Positions 16,529 to 25,075 of a stretch of 64,000 nucleotides of DNA are shown piece by piece. The notes beneath the pieces are model-generated. The model saw only the letters and a program-made list of their open reading frames with translations, did no database searches and had not been told where the DNA came from. The position numbers and the translations under genes were made by a program. Origin of the DNA: Amaricoccus macauensis (lineage in GTDB: Bacteria > Pseudomonadota > Alphaproteobacteria > Rhodobacterales > Rhodobacteraceae); assembly GCF_014201905.1 (NCBI RefSeq), contig NZ_JACHFM010000002.1:558001-622000 (forward strand), given 5' to 3'. How positions within the stretch are numbered: the first letter of the stretch is position 1; the number at the start of each line of letters is the position of its first letter.

Positions 16529-17212
16529 TCATACGCCCTCTACCGCCCGCAACGCCTCCTGAAGCGCCCAGTCGCCGCCGCCGGAGAGGTGCTCTGCGAT
16601 CGTCTGCTGGGTCCGGCCCAACGCACGGGCCAGCGCCTCCTGATTCGGCCGCTCACGGTCGCCGAGCAGGTGCTTGAAGACCTCGGCCTGCTTCGGCGTC
16701 CAGTTGCGCGAAATCTCGTCGCAGAGCGCGAAGATCGGTGTGATCAGCGGCGCGCCCTCGGGCGGATCCTGCCACGCGATCGCAAACCGCTGCGGGCCCT
16801 TCATGGCGTCGAGGGCACGGCCCGACAACTCGAAGGCCGGACCCGAGGCGACGCTCAGGTTCGGCGCGTCCGTCGTCCAGCCCGAGCCGATCCCGATCGA
16901 GATGCGGGTGTCGAACGGGCGGCCGAGCGCCCCGAGATGCGCCCGCATCAACAGCGCGCCGCGCAGGGCGAGCGCCGGCCCGGCGCCAATGCATTGCCAG
17001 CCGTCGCCGCGGAACGCCGAAAACCGCGGCTCCCACGCCAACGCGCCCGGATCACGGGCGGAAAGGCGGCGCGCCATGTCATGCGCCGCCGCGTCCAGCG
17101 TCCGCATGGCCTCAGAGAGATCGGAAGGGCTCAGCTTCGATGACCCGACCAGATCGCCCGTGAAGACAACGATCTCGGGATGGTCGTGACGCGACTGGCT
17201 CTGCATGGTCAT
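16529..17212 (-). CDS. SatD-family protein with C-terminal HTH
   Basis: A 227-residue soluble protein. The N-terminal part (IVVFTGDLVGSSKLS, RFSAFRGDGWQCIG, ISIGIGSG) matches the SatD family, named from the acid-tolerance operon of Streptococcus mutans; the GDxVGSxxL motif is typical. The C-terminus (WTPKQAEVFKHLLGD, LARALGRTQQTIAEHL) forms a helix-turn-helix like those of sigma-factor region 4. Start at the ATG 17212 with GAGG 5 nt upstream. It is followed by the DUF3307 gene and preceded by sufT, all on the minus strand. Role unknown. Confidence 0.75.
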   Translation of the reverse strand: MTMQSQSRHDHPEIVVFTGDLVGSSKLSPSDLSEAMRTLDAAAHDMARRLSARDPGALAWEPRFSAFRGDGWQCIGAGPALALRGALLMRAHLGALGRPFDTRISIGIGSGWTTDAPNLSVASGPAFELSGRALDAMKGPQRFAIAWQDPPEGAPLITPIFALCDEISRNWTPKQAEVFKHLLGDRERPNQEALARALGRTQQTIAEHLSGGGDWALQEALRAVEGV

Positions 17213-17262
17213 CCTTGCCTCGGACGCCCGACCATGGCCGGGGCGCCGGAGCGCGGCAAGGC

Positions 17263-17628
17263 TCACATGAACCCGAGTTCGAGACGCGCCTCGTCGGACA
17301 TCATGTCCATGCCCCACTGCGGATCCCAGACGAGATCCACATCGACCTGCCGCACGCCCGGCACCACGGAAACCGCGTCCGAGACCCAGCCGGGCATGTC
17401 GGCGGCCACCGGGCAGCCGGGCGCCGTCAGGGTCATGGTGATTGCCACATCGCCGGCTTCATTGATCGCGACCGTGTAGATCAGCCCGAGATCAAAGATG
17501 TTCACCGGAATTTCCGGGTCGTATACCGAGCGGCACGCCTCGACCACCGCGTCATAGAGCGGGTGCTCGATGCTTGACGGCCGGATGAGCGGCTCGCCCT
17601 CCGTCGGATGATCGACCTCGGCGTTCAT
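17263..17628 (-). CDS. sufT: Fe-S maturation factor SufT (DUF59/MIP18 family)
   Basis: A 121-residue DUF59 protein that helps Fe-S cluster assembly or transfer in the SUF system. The typical sequence SVYDPEIPVNIFDLGLIY and TLTAPGCPVAADMPGWV, with the single conserved Cys, are both present. It is the first gene of the minus-strand group sufT-satD-DUF3307-sufA. The rest of the suf operon (sufBCDS) is not in the window. Confidence 0.85.
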   Translation of the reverse strand: MNAEVDHPTEGEPLIRPSSIEHPLYDAVVEACRSVYDPEIPVNIFDLGLIYTVAINEAGDVAITMTLTAPGCPVAADMPGWVSDAVSVVPGVRQVDVDLVWDPQWGMDMMSDEARLELGFM

Positions 17629-17670
17629 GCTGTGGACCCCTTCCCGTGGGCCTGGTGATACCTGAGGACT

Positions 17671-17698
17671 TATATAGGGAATCGGCCCCGCCGGTAAA
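17671..17698 (-). promoter_or_regulatory. Candidate promoter of sufT
   Basis: On the minus strand TTTACC (17698-17693) and TATATA (17676-17671) are separated by 16 bp, giving a plausible sigma-70 promoter about 43 bp upstream of the sufT ATG. The surrounding ACTTATATAGGG is unusually AT-rich for this genome. It is sequence-based only. Confidence 0.35.
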
Positions 17699-17729
17699 GG
17701 CGTGGCCTGCTACAGGGTGTCGCGGCTGG

Positions 17730-18581
17730 TCAGAGGTCGAGCGGGCGGGCCTTCGCCAGTTTGTCGAAAGCAACGAGGTCGGCGAGAAGGGCCGGCATCG
17801 CGTCGAGCGGGATCATGTTCGGCCCGTCCGAGGGGGCGTTGTCCGGGTCCTGATGCGTCTCGAGGAAGACCGCCGCGACCCCGATCGCCAGCGCCGCGCG
17901 CGCCATCACCGGCGCGAACTCGCGCTGGCCGCCGGAAGAGTTGCCCTGTCCGCCGGGCTGCTGCACCGAATGCGTCGCGTCCATCACCACCGGATAGCCG
18001 GTGCGCCCCATGATCGGCAGGCTGCGCATGTCGGCGACCAGCGTGTTGTAGCCAAAGGAGGCGCCGCGCTCGCAGAGCAGGATGCGCTCGTTGCCGGTCG
18101 AGGCGATCTTTTTCGCGACGTTCGCCATGTCCCACGGCGCGAGGAACTGGCCCTTCTTGACGTTGATCGCCGCCCCGGTCTCGCCGGCGGCGAGAAGCAG
18201 GTCGGTCTGGCGGCTGAGGAAGGCCGGGATCTGGAGCACGTCGATGCCCGCCTCCACCGCCGGGGCGCAGTGATCGGGCAGGTGCACGTCCGTCAGGACC
18301 GGGCAGCCGAAGCGTGCCTTCACCTCGGCGAGGATCGCCAGACCCTCGTCCATGCCGATGCCGCGCTCGGCGTTGACCGAGGTGCGGTTTGCCTTGTCGT
18401 AAGAGCTCTTGTAGATCAGCCCGAGCCCGAGCTCGGCGCACATCGCCGCCAGCCGCTCGGCGACCATCAGCGCGTGGTCGCGGCTCTCGATCTGGCATGG
18501 GCCGGCGATCAGGGTGAACGGTGCCCGGTTCGACACCTCGAGATCACCAATGCGGACGGTACGGGCTTCGGTCATCTTCAT
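17730..18581 (-). CDS. kdsA: 3-deoxy-8-phosphooctulonate synthase (KDO-8-P synthase)
   Basis: Condenses phosphoenolpyruvate with arabinose-5-phosphate to KDO-8-phosphate, for the inner core of lipopolysaccharide. The 283-residue protein shows the family sequence FTLIAGPCQIES, YKSSYDKANRTS, VLTDVHLPDHC and the C-terminal METHQDPDNA-type segment (FLETHQDPDNAPSDG). A second in-frame ATG at 18575 has better Shine-Dalgarno spacing (GAGG, 7 nt) and may be the true start. It stands alone between sufT and a LysR gene on the same strand. Confidence 0.95.
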   Translation of the reverse strand: MKMTEARTVRIGDLEVSNRAPFTLIAGPCQIESRDHALMVAERLAAMCAELGLGLIYKSSYDKANRTSVNAERGIGMDEGLAILAEVKARFGCPVLTDVHLPDHCAPAVEAGIDVLQIPAFLSRQTDLLLAAGETGAAINVKKGQFLAPWDMANVAKKIASTGNERILLCERGASFGYNTLVADMRSLPIMGRTGYPVVMDATHSVQQPGGQGNSSGGQREFAPVMARAALAIGVAAVFLETHQDPDNAPSDGPNMIPLDAMPALLADLVAFDKLAKARPLDL

Positions 18582-18698
18582 GCCTCTCTCAGGGCTCTGC
18601 GCCGCACTCCGTAGCCCAGCCATCGGGAACCTGCAAACCCCCGGACGGCAGAGCTGGGTGTGAACCCCTGCGAAAGTCGCGACCGGGCCGAGCAGCCC

Positions 18699-19571
18699 TC
18701 AGGCCTGCGCCTGCCGCCGAAGCCAGGAGACGAAGGTCTTGAGCGGTGGCCGCATCACGCCCGGCCGGGTGACGATGTAGTAGCCGGTCCCGGGATCCAC
18801 ATCCTCGAAGAGCGCCACCACCCGGCCCGAAGCAAGCTCGGGCTCGACCACCACGCGCGAGGAGAGCGAGACGCCGGCGCCGCTGCGCACCCCCTCCAGC
18901 ACCAGATGCCCAGGCAGGTGGATGACCGACCCCTTGCGCGGTGCGATCACCCCCCGGTCGCGCAGCCAGTTCGACATCTCTGAGGTGCCGAGCTCCTGCA
19001 GCCACGGCAGATCGAGAATGTCGCGCGGCTCCCGGATCGTCCGGTCGGCGAGCAGCGACACCGAGCCGACGAGCACCATCGTCGTCGGCATCAGCAAATC
19101 AGCGTCGAGTCCGCGCCAGTTGCCCTTGCCGAAACGGATCGCCACGTCGACGCCACCCGGCACCAGCTCCACGAGCTGCGAGGTCGGGTACAGCATCAGC
19201 TCGATATCCGGGTGCAGATGACGGAATTCCGAGAGCCGCGGCATCAGCCAGTTTGACGCGAAGGCCGAACTGGTCGTCACCTGCAACGGTCGCCCGTCCG
19301 CCCCCGTCAGCTCCTCCACTGCCTGTGCGATGTCACTGAACGCCTCGCGCAGCGCCTGCGCCAGCCGCTCGCCCTCCGGTGTCAGCCGGCCACGCGCGCC
19401 ACCGCGCATGACGAGAAGCACGCCAAGTCGCTCCTCGAGGGCGCGAACCTGCTGGCTCACCGCCGCATGGCTGACGTTGAGCGCTGCCCCCGCGCGGGTG
19501 AAACTGCCGGTCTCGGCAAGCGCCGCGAACGCTCGAAGCGCGCTGAGCGGCGGGAGGCTCTGCCAATCCAT
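18699..19571 (-). CDS. LysR-type transcriptional regulator (GcvA-like)
   Basis: A 290-residue regulator with an N-terminal winged HTH (LSALRAFAALAETGSFTRAG, VSHAAVSQQVRALEERLG) and a periplasmic-binding-like effector domain. The ATG at 19571 starts at MDWQSLPPL, the expected LysR opening. It is divergent from a small two-gene unit with a DUF1127 protein, and betC/choX lie just beyond. LysR proteins are known beside choline-sulfatase genes, so regulation of betC is possible but not shown. Confidence 0.85.
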   Translation of the reverse strand: MDWQSLPPLSALRAFAALAETGSFTRAGAALNVSHAAVSQQVRALEERLGVLLVMRGGARGRLTPEGERLAQALREAFSDIAQAVEELTGADGRPLQVTTSSAFASNWLMPRLSEFRHLHPDIELMLYPTSQLVELVPGGVDVAIRFGKGNWRGLDADLLMPTTMVLVGSVSLLADRTIREPRDILDLPWLQELGTSEMSNWLRDRGVIAPRKGSVIHLPGHLVLEGVRSGAGVSLSSRVVVEPELASGRVVALFEDVDPGTGYYIVTRPGVMRPPLKTFVSWLRRQAQA

Positions 19572-19677
19572 CCGTAAGCCTGCCTTACAGTGAGCAATTC
19601 TTCCTGAGTGGCTGAGCCGCCCAAAGAAGCGCATATTCTGTATCAGAAATCAGGACCCGAAGAAAGGACGTGCAGCG

Positions 19678-19800
19678 ATGGACATCTTCGCCAAAACTTT
19701 CATGACCGCGACGCTGCTCGACCGCCCGACCAGCCCCCGCGCGCCGCGTCACGCAACCAGCGCGGGCTGGCTCCGGCGGTTGATCCGGAGGGCACGGTGA
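19678..19800 (+). CDS. Small basic peptide upstream of the DUF1127 gene
   Basis: A 40-codon frame starting at ATG 19678 with AAAGGA 9 nt upstream. The product begins MDIFAKTFMTATLL and ends in the strongly basic WLRRLIRRAR. Its TGA overlaps the ATG of the DUF1127 gene (TGATG), so the two would be translationally coupled. The basic tail resembles the basic, helical character of DUF1127 proteins. The good ribosome site and coupling support it, but its length makes it uncertain. Confidence 0.45.
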   Translation: MDIFAKTFMTATLLDRPTSPRAPRHATSAGWLRRLIRRAR

Positions 19801-20018
19801 TGCGCGCCCCGGCCCGTTCGAACGGGATCGTTCACCCGATCCGCTGGCTTCGCGGCTATCTCTCCGATGCCGAATGCGTCCATGAGCGCCGCCGCTCGGC
19901 GCAGCATCTCTCGACGCTGAGCGACCAGATCCTCGCCGACATCGGCCTCAGCCGCGCCGACGCCGAGCTGCTCGCGCGCAACCCCGACGTGTTGCCGGAC
20001 CGCCTGCGCCGCTGCTGA
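19800..20018 (+). CDS. DUF1127 (YjiS-like) small protein
   Basis: A 72-residue protein whose C-terminal half (HLSTLSDQILADIGLSRADAE) is the DUF1127 signature, with a basic N-terminal region (RWLRGYLSDAECVHERRRS). In other alphaproteobacteria DUF1127 proteins bind RNA or affect phosphate and carbon metabolism and stress responses. The start overlaps the upstream micro-ORF stop. It ends 40 nt before the betC stop, with a shared hairpin between them. Confidence 0.8.
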   Translation: MRAPARSNGIVHPIRWLRGYLSDAECVHERRRSAQHLSTLSDQILADIGLSRADAELLARNPDVLPDRLRRC

Positions 20019-20042
20019 GCGCCGCGCGGACCATGTTTCGAG

Positions 20043-20074
20043 GCTATCCCCGCAGCATCACCCGCGGGGATAGC
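20043..20074. terminator. Hairpin between convergent DUF1127 and betC genes
   Basis: Arms GCTATCCCCGC (20043-20053) and GCGGGGATAGC (20064-20074) form a perfect 11-bp stem with a 10-nt loop. The betC stop codon lies in the loop. There is no T-run on either side, so termination may rely on the stem alone or on Rho. It probably serves both convergent genes. Confidence 0.5.
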
Positions 20075-21554
20075 GTTTCGAAGCTTCGAGACTGTCGAGG
20101 TTCATGTGGTTGCGCATGAACCTCTCGGCCGCACTCCACCGCGGCTGGTGGTCCCAGGCCGTATGCGCCCCCTGACGCAGCGCCTCATAGACCACCCGGC
20201 GCCGCGCCTGACTGGCGCGAACGTCCGCGTCGAACGCCGCCAGATCCCAGCGCGCCCCGGCCTTCGCCGCCAGTGCCGCGAGCATCGTCGCATGTGCCGG
20301 ATCGTCCGCCAGATCATGCGCTTCGCCCGGATCAGCCACCACGTCGTAAAGCAGCGGCGCGTCGGTCAGGCTCAGCACCAGCTTGAAGCGCCCCTCGCGC
20401 AGGCAGACCATCGGGCTCGCCGAGCCCTCGGCGGCATACTCCATCGGCACCGGAGCGCGCGCGCCGCCACCGCCGACGAGGCTCTCGCCATCGACGAATG
20501 GCGCCACATCGGCAATCCCCGCGAGCGCCGCGAGGGTCGGACAGACGTCGAGGCTCGAGACCGGCCGCGACTGCCGCCCCGGCGCGATGCCCGGCCCGGC
20601 GAACATCAGCGGCACGCGCGCTGAACCCTCGCGGAAGCTCATCTTGAACCACAGACCGCGCTCGCCCAGCATGTCGCCATGATCGGAGGTGAAGACGATC
20701 ACCGTGTCCTCGCCAAAGCCGCAGCGATCGAGCACCCCGAGGATCGCCCCGATCTGTTCATCCACATAGGAGATGTTGGCGAAATACCCGCGCCGCGCGG
20801 CTCGCACATCCTCGTCCGTGATCTCGAAGGCGGTGTAATCGCTCACGACCCGAAGCCGCTGCGAGTGCGGATCGAGCTCTTCGAACGCCACCGCGGGCTC
20901 GGACGGATCGAGGGCAGGACACCCCTCATAGAGATCCCAGAACCGCTGTCGCGCCACATACGGGTCGTGCGGATGCGTGAAACTCACCGTCAGCGCCCAG
21001 GGGCGTGGATCGGCCCGGCGCGCGAGATCATGCAACCGCTGCGCCGCGAGAAAGGCGACTTCGTCGTCGTACTCAAGTTGATTGGTGATCTCGGCAACGC
21101 CCGCGCCGGTCACCGATCCCATGTTGTGATACCACCAGTCGATGCGCTGGCCGGGATGCCCGTAGTCCGGGGTCCAGCCGTAGTCCGCCGGATAGATGTC
21201 GGTCGTGAGCCGCTCCTCGAAGCCATGAAGCTGGTCGGGCCCGACGAAATGCATCTTGCCCGACAGGCAGGTCAGATAGCCCGCCCGGCGCAGGTGATGC
21301 GCGAAGGTCGGAATGTCGGCGGCAAACTCCGCGGCGTTGTCGTAGACGCCGGTACGTGACGGCAGCTGGCCGGTCATGAACGAGGCCCGTGACGGTGCAC
21401 AGAGCGGGCTCGCGCAATAGGCCGCGTCGAAGCGCATCGAGCGGGCGGCGAGTGCGGCAAGGTTTGGCGCGTGCAGGAACGGCGCCGGCCCGTCGGGAAA
21501 CAGCGTTCCCGCGAGCTGGTCGACCATGAAGATCAGGAAGTTGGGGCGGGACAT
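20058..21554 (-). CDS. betC: Choline-sulfatase
   Basis: Hydrolyses choline-O-sulfate to choline and sulfate, supplying the betaine pathway and sulfur. The 498-residue protein has the sulfatase formylglycine motif in CAPSRASFMTG (about residue 54), the metal-binding opening FLIFMVDQLAG, the substrate segment GKMHFVGPDQLHGFEERL and the metal motif TSDHGDMLGERGLWFK. The last two are typical of BetC. The ATG at 21554 is preferred over the longer frame. It is downstream of choX on the same strand, 103 bp apart. Confidence 0.9.
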   Translation of the reverse strand: MSRPNFLIFMVDQLAGTLFPDGPAPFLHAPNLAALAARSMRFDAAYCASPLCAPSRASFMTGQLPSRTGVYDNAAEFAADIPTFAHHLRRAGYLTCLSGKMHFVGPDQLHGFEERLTTDIYPADYGWTPDYGHPGQRIDWWYHNMGSVTGAGVAEITNQLEYDDEVAFLAAQRLHDLARRADPRPWALTVSFTHPHDPYVARQRFWDLYEGCPALDPSEPAVAFEELDPHSQRLRVVSDYTAFEITDEDVRAARRGYFANISYVDEQIGAILGVLDRCGFGEDTVIVFTSDHGDMLGERGLWFKMSFREGSARVPLMFAGPGIAPGRQSRPVSSLDVCPTLAALAGIADVAPFVDGESLVGGGGARAPVPMEYAAEGSASPMVCLREGRFKLVLSLTDAPLLYDVVADPGEAHDLADDPAHATMLAALAAKAGARWDLAAFDADVRASQARRRVVYEALRQGAHTAWDHQPRWSAAERFMRNHMNLDSLEASKRYPRG

Positions 21555-21657
21555 GGGGCTTTTGCCTGGGAATGCGGGGAGCGTGGCGCCACACTGACGG
21601 CCCCACGCTTGCTGCCGCACGACGGTTCCGACGTCCTGCGGCCGATTTGCGGATGGC

Positions 21658-22599
21658 TCAGAGGCCGAGTGACTTCTGCACGGCGGCAAGCCCCGGCTCG
21701 CCATCAAACGTGGTGACCCCGGCGAGCCAGCCGTCGAGCACGCCCGCGTTCTGCTTCAGCCAGCCCTTCGCCGCAGACTCCGGATCCTCCTCGGCGATCA
21801 GGGCCATCATGTCGTTCTCCATCGGCACGGTGAACGTCAGGTTCCTGAAGAACGTCGCGGCGTTCGGGCACTGGGCCGGCCAGCCGGTGCGGGCGAGGGT
21901 GTAGACCTCGGCCCCGCCGTAGTTCGGCCCGAAGTAGGCGTCACCGCCGGTGAGATAGGTGATGTCGAAGGCGTTGTTCATCGGGTGTGGCGCCCAGGCG
22001 AGGAAGACGATCCAGTCCTCGGCCTTCTCGGCGCGCTTCACCTGCGCCAGCATCGCCTGTTCGCCGGACTCCACCACCGACCAGCCCTTCAGGCCGAAGT
22101 CGTCGGCGTCGATCATCTTCTGCAGGTTCTGGTTCGCCGGGGCGCCGCTTTCGATGCCGTAGATCTTGTCGTCGAACTTGTCGGCATTGGGCGCGAGATC
22201 CTTGAAATCCTTGACGCCCGCCTCGGCGACATAGCTCGGCACGCCGAGGGTGAACTTCGCGCCCTCAAGGTTTCGCACCAGCACCTCGGCAGCCTTCGCC
22301 TTGTCGAGATCGTCCCGGAAATGCTGCTGCGCCGGCATCCAGTTGCCAAGGAAGACGTCGAGATCACCGACCTTCAGTGCCTCGTAGCCGATAGGCACCG
22401 ACAGCGACTTCACGTCCGCCTTGTAGCCGAGGGCATCGAGCACCGTGCTCGCGAGAGCGTTCGTCGAGGTGATGTCGCTCCAGCCCGGATCGGACATGCG
22501 AACCGTCTGGCAGGCCGCGTCATCCGCCAGTACCGGTGTCGAGAGCGCCGGCACCGCGAGCGCGAGGGCAGCGAGCAGGGCGGTGAAGCTTGGCTTCAT
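21658..22599 (-). CDS. choX: Choline/betaine ABC transporter substrate-binding protein
   Basis: Periplasmic binding protein of the ChoX/OpuAC type, 313 residues, with a signal peptide ending PVLADD. Typical ligand-pocket aromatics occur in MSDPGWSDI, DVFLGNWMPAQ and FLAWAPHPMN. It is upstream of betC, which fits choline delivery. No permease (choW) or ATPase (choV) gene is adjacent, so it must use a transporter elsewhere. The ATG has GGAGA 7 nt upstream. Confidence 0.9.
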   Translation of the reverse strand: MKPSFTALLAALALAVPALSTPVLADDAACQTVRMSDPGWSDITSTNALASTVLDALGYKADVKSLSVPIGYEALKVGDLDVFLGNWMPAQQHFRDDLDKAKAAEVLVRNLEGAKFTLGVPSYVAEAGVKDFKDLAPNADKFDDKIYGIESGAPANQNLQKMIDADDFGLKGWSVVESGEQAMLAQVKRAEKAEDWIVFLAWAPHPMNNAFDITYLTGGDAYFGPNYGGAEVYTLARTGWPAQCPNAATFFRNLTFTVPMENDMMALIAEEDPESAAKGWLKQNAGVLDGWLAGVTTFDGEPGLAAVQKSLGL

Positions 22600-22907
22600 G
22601 AGGGGATCTCCTGACGTCCGGGGCAAAGCCTGATGGCAGAGCGTGACACTGGTCGCCGCCGCTGAGGGTCCGCAAGCGGCATTTCGCGATGCGCCTGCGA
22701 CGTCGCCCCCAATTTTGGACTGGAAGACTTTGCGCCAACCTAATGGCGAAATTTGTAACTTTATCACGCCGGTTCCGGTCTCGGGCTGGAGTGAGGTTCC
22801 TTCCGGTGCGGCGAGAGTCTCTGCTGAGTGCGGAGCGCGGCCGAAATGATCCTCGTCTGCTCACGACGACATCGGGATGAGTCCCGGTGGCAAGGAGTGG
22901 CAAGGGG
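22600..22907. other. Spacer between yejF and choX
   Basis: This 308-bp region is the only gap above 300 bp. It should contain the choX promoter (minus strand) and the end of the yej transcript. The middle (about 22727-22770) is AT-rich for this genome, as expected of a promoter, but no boxes are convincing. A hairpin CATCGGGA/TCCCGGTG lies at 22870-22889 and may end the yej transcript. A 10-bp tandem repeat (GTGGCAAGGA, GTGGCAAGGG) at 22887-22906 follows. No open frame or RNA gene was seen. Confidence 0.5.
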
Positions 22908-24533
22908 TCAGCGACCCTGAGACGTCAGTTCCGTATCGAACGCGGCGGCGAGAAGCTTGCGGGTGTACTCGGTGCGTGGGGCGCCGAAGATCGCATTGGC
23001 GCCGCCGGCTTCCACCACGTCGCCGTTCTGCATCACCATGACCTTGTGGGAAAGCGCGCGGACCACGCGCAGATCGTGGCTGATGAAGATGTAGGCGAGC
23101 CCGTAGGTCTTCTGCAGCCGGCGCAGCAACTCGACGATCTGCACCTGTACCGTCATGTCGAGGGCGCTGGTCGGCTCGTCGAGCACCACGAGCTTCGGTT
23201 GCAGGATCATCGCCCGGGCGATGGCGATGCGTTGGCGCTGGCCGCCGGAGAACTCGTGCGGGTAGCGCTGCGCCGTCTCGGGGTCGAGCCCCACCTCGCG
23301 CAGGATCGCCGCGACCCGGCCGGCCTCGTCGCCCATTCCGTGCACGGCCAGCCCCTCGGCGACGATCTGCTCCACCGACATGCGCGGCGAGAGCGAGCCA
23401 TAGGGATCCTGAAACACCATCTGCATGTTGCCGCGCACCGGGCGCAGCTCGTGGCTCTTCAGCCCCTGAATGTCGCGGCCGAGAAAGACGATGCGGCCCT
23501 CCGAGCGGATGAGCCGCAGGATCGCGAGGCCGAGCGTGGTCTTGCCGGAGCCCGACTCACCCACCACTCCCAGCGTCTCACCGGCCCGGAGCGTCAGCGT
23601 CGCGTCGTTCACCGCCTTCACATGGCCCACGACCTTGCGCAGCAGCCCCTGCCGGATGGGAAACCAGACCTTGAGATGGTCGGTGCGCAGCACCTCGGCG
23701 CCGTCGGCCGGGGCAGGGTCGGGCGTGCCGGACGGCTCGGCGGCCAGCAGCATCCGGGTATAGGGATGCTGCGGGTTCGCGAAGATCGTCGATGTGGGCC
23801 CGGCCTCGACGATCTCGCCGGCCTTCATCACCGCCACCCGGTCGGCGATGCGCCGCACGATGCCGAGGTTGTGGGTGATGAACAGCATCCCCATGCCCTC
23901 GGCCCGCTGCACCCCGGCGAGCAACTCGAGGATCTGCGCCTGGATCGTCACGTCGAGTGCCGTTGTCGGCTCGTCGGCGATCAGCACGTCGGGCTTGTTG
24001 GCGAGCGCCATGGCGATCATCACGCGCTGCCGCTGCCCGCCGGAAAGCTGGTGCGGGTAGGCGTCGAGCCTGCTCTCGGGATCGCGGATGCCAACCTGCG
24101 TCAGCAGCTCCAGCACTCGCACCCGCGCCTTCGGGCCCACCAGACCCTGATGCAGCGCAAGGCTCTCGGACACCTGCCGCACGATGGTGTGCAGCGGGTT
24201 GAGGCTCGTCATCGGCTCCTGAAAGATGAAGCTGATGTCATTGCCGCGCACGCCGCGCAGCTCGCGCGGGCTCGCCGTCGTCATCTCGCGGCCCCGATAC
24301 TTCACCGAGCCCGTCACCTCGGCGTTGTCGGCGAGAAGCTTCACCGTCGAGAGCGCCGTCACCGACTTGCCCGATCCCGACTCACCCACCAGCGCCAGCG
24401 TCTCGCCGGGGTAAAGCTCGAAGCTCACGCCCCGCACAGCCTCCGTCCGCTGACCGCCCTGCAGAAACGTGACCCCGAGGTCACGCACCGCAAGCAACGG
24501 CTCGGGCAGGGGAAACTGTCCGGTGTCCTTCAT
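22908..24533 (-). CDS. yejF: Peptide ABC transporter ATPase, tandem NBD (YejF)
   Basis: Double ATP-binding subunit of the YejABEF oligopeptide importer, 541 residues. Each half has a full ABC set: Walker [11 protein letters not shown] and [10 protein letters not shown], signature LSGGQRQRV and FSGGQRQRI, Walker [12 protein letters not shown] and [11 protein letters not shown]. The start ATG at 24533 overlaps the stop of the acetyltransferase gene. In E. coli the homologous transporter imports oligopeptides and microcin C. Confidence 0.92.
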   Translation of the reverse strand: MKDTGQFPLPEPLLAVRDLGVTFLQGGQRTEAVRGVSFELYPGETLALVGESGSGKSVTALSTVKLLADNAEVTGSVKYRGREMTTASPRELRGVRGNDISFIFQEPMTSLNPLHTIVRQVSESLALHQGLVGPKARVRVLELLTQVGIRDPESRLDAYPHQLSGGQRQRVMIAMALANKPDVLIADEPTTALDVTIQAQILELLAGVQRAEGMGMLFITHNLGIVRRIADRVAVMKAGEIVEAGPTSTIFANPQHPYTRMLLAAEPSGTPDPAPADGAEVLRTDHLKVWFPIRQGLLRKVVGHVKAVNDATLTLRAGETLGVVGESGSGKTTLGLAILRLIRSEGRIVFLGRDIQGLKSHELRPVRGNMQMVFQDPYGSLSPRMSVEQIVAEGLAVHGMGDEAGRVAAILREVGLDPETAQRYPHEFSGGQRQRIAIARAMILQPKLVVLDEPTSALDMTVQVQIVELLRRLQKTYGLAYIFISHDLRVVRALSHKVMVMQNGDVVEAGGANAIFGAPRTEYTRKLLAAAFDTELTSQGR

Positions 24534-25075
24534 CACCCGTCGTGCTCCGCGACCTTCTCCGCCCAGACGTCGCGGTCGAGACGGAAGCACATCCACTCCG
24601 CCGGCTTGCCGGAGATGTCGATCTCGCGCGTCTCCACATGCACCGCCCCGAGCCGCCCGGTGGCGATCTGCGAGCGCAGGTTGGTCGGGTCGATGTGAAA
24701 CCACACCTCCGGATAGCTCGCGAACGCATGGCCGAGCATCAGTCGCTTCAGCTCGAAGTTCGTCGCCCCGCCCCAGAAGCTCCGGTCGAGGAACGTGAAG
24801 CCGATGGCGATCGTCTCCGGCCGTTCGGGGGGCACATAGAACCGCGAACCGCCGATGATCCGCCCGGTCGCCCGCTCGACGACGGCCAGCACACCGCCCG
24901 CCTTGAGCAGGAAATCGAAGTAGGGATCGAACGCTTCGCGCCGCCAGCGCTCCTTCGCCGGATGCCCCGCCCAGGTCTCCGGGTCCGAGGCCGCGCCATG
25001 CAGACCGTCGCGGTCCGCCGCCTCGAGGGGCCGAAGCTCCAGGGTCGGGCCGACGAGTTCGGGGGAAAGGTTCAT
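24533..25075 (-). CDS. GNAT-family N-acetyltransferase inside the yej operon
   Basis: A 180-residue acetyltransferase of the RimJ/RimL-like (Acetyltransf_3) type. The opening LVGPTLELRPLEAADRDGL, the core TIAIGFTFLDRSFWGGATN and the C-terminal HIDPTNLRSQIATGRLGA match the family. The acetyl-CoA pyrophosphate loop is replaced by WGGATN, as in a known subgroup. It overlaps yejE by 4 nt and yejF by 4 nt, so it is translated within the operon. Substrate unknown; acetylation of an imported peptide or antibiotic is a possibility suggested by the context. Confidence 0.85.
   Translation of the reverse strand: MNLSPELVGPTLELRPLEAADRDGLHGAASDPETWAGHPAKERWRREAFDPYFDFLLKAGGVLAVVERATGRIIGGSRFYVPPERPETIAIGFTFLDRSFWGGATNFELKRLMLGHAFASYPEVWFHIDPTNLRSQIATGRLGAVHVETREIDISGKPAEWMCFRLDRDVWAEKVAEHDG

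Noticed and set aside
20058-20317. Interpretation of the betC 3' region as a separate gene from alternative frames
   Set aside because: The sulfatase frame continues to its stop with family-like C-terminal sequence; the alternatives are Arg-rich shadows.
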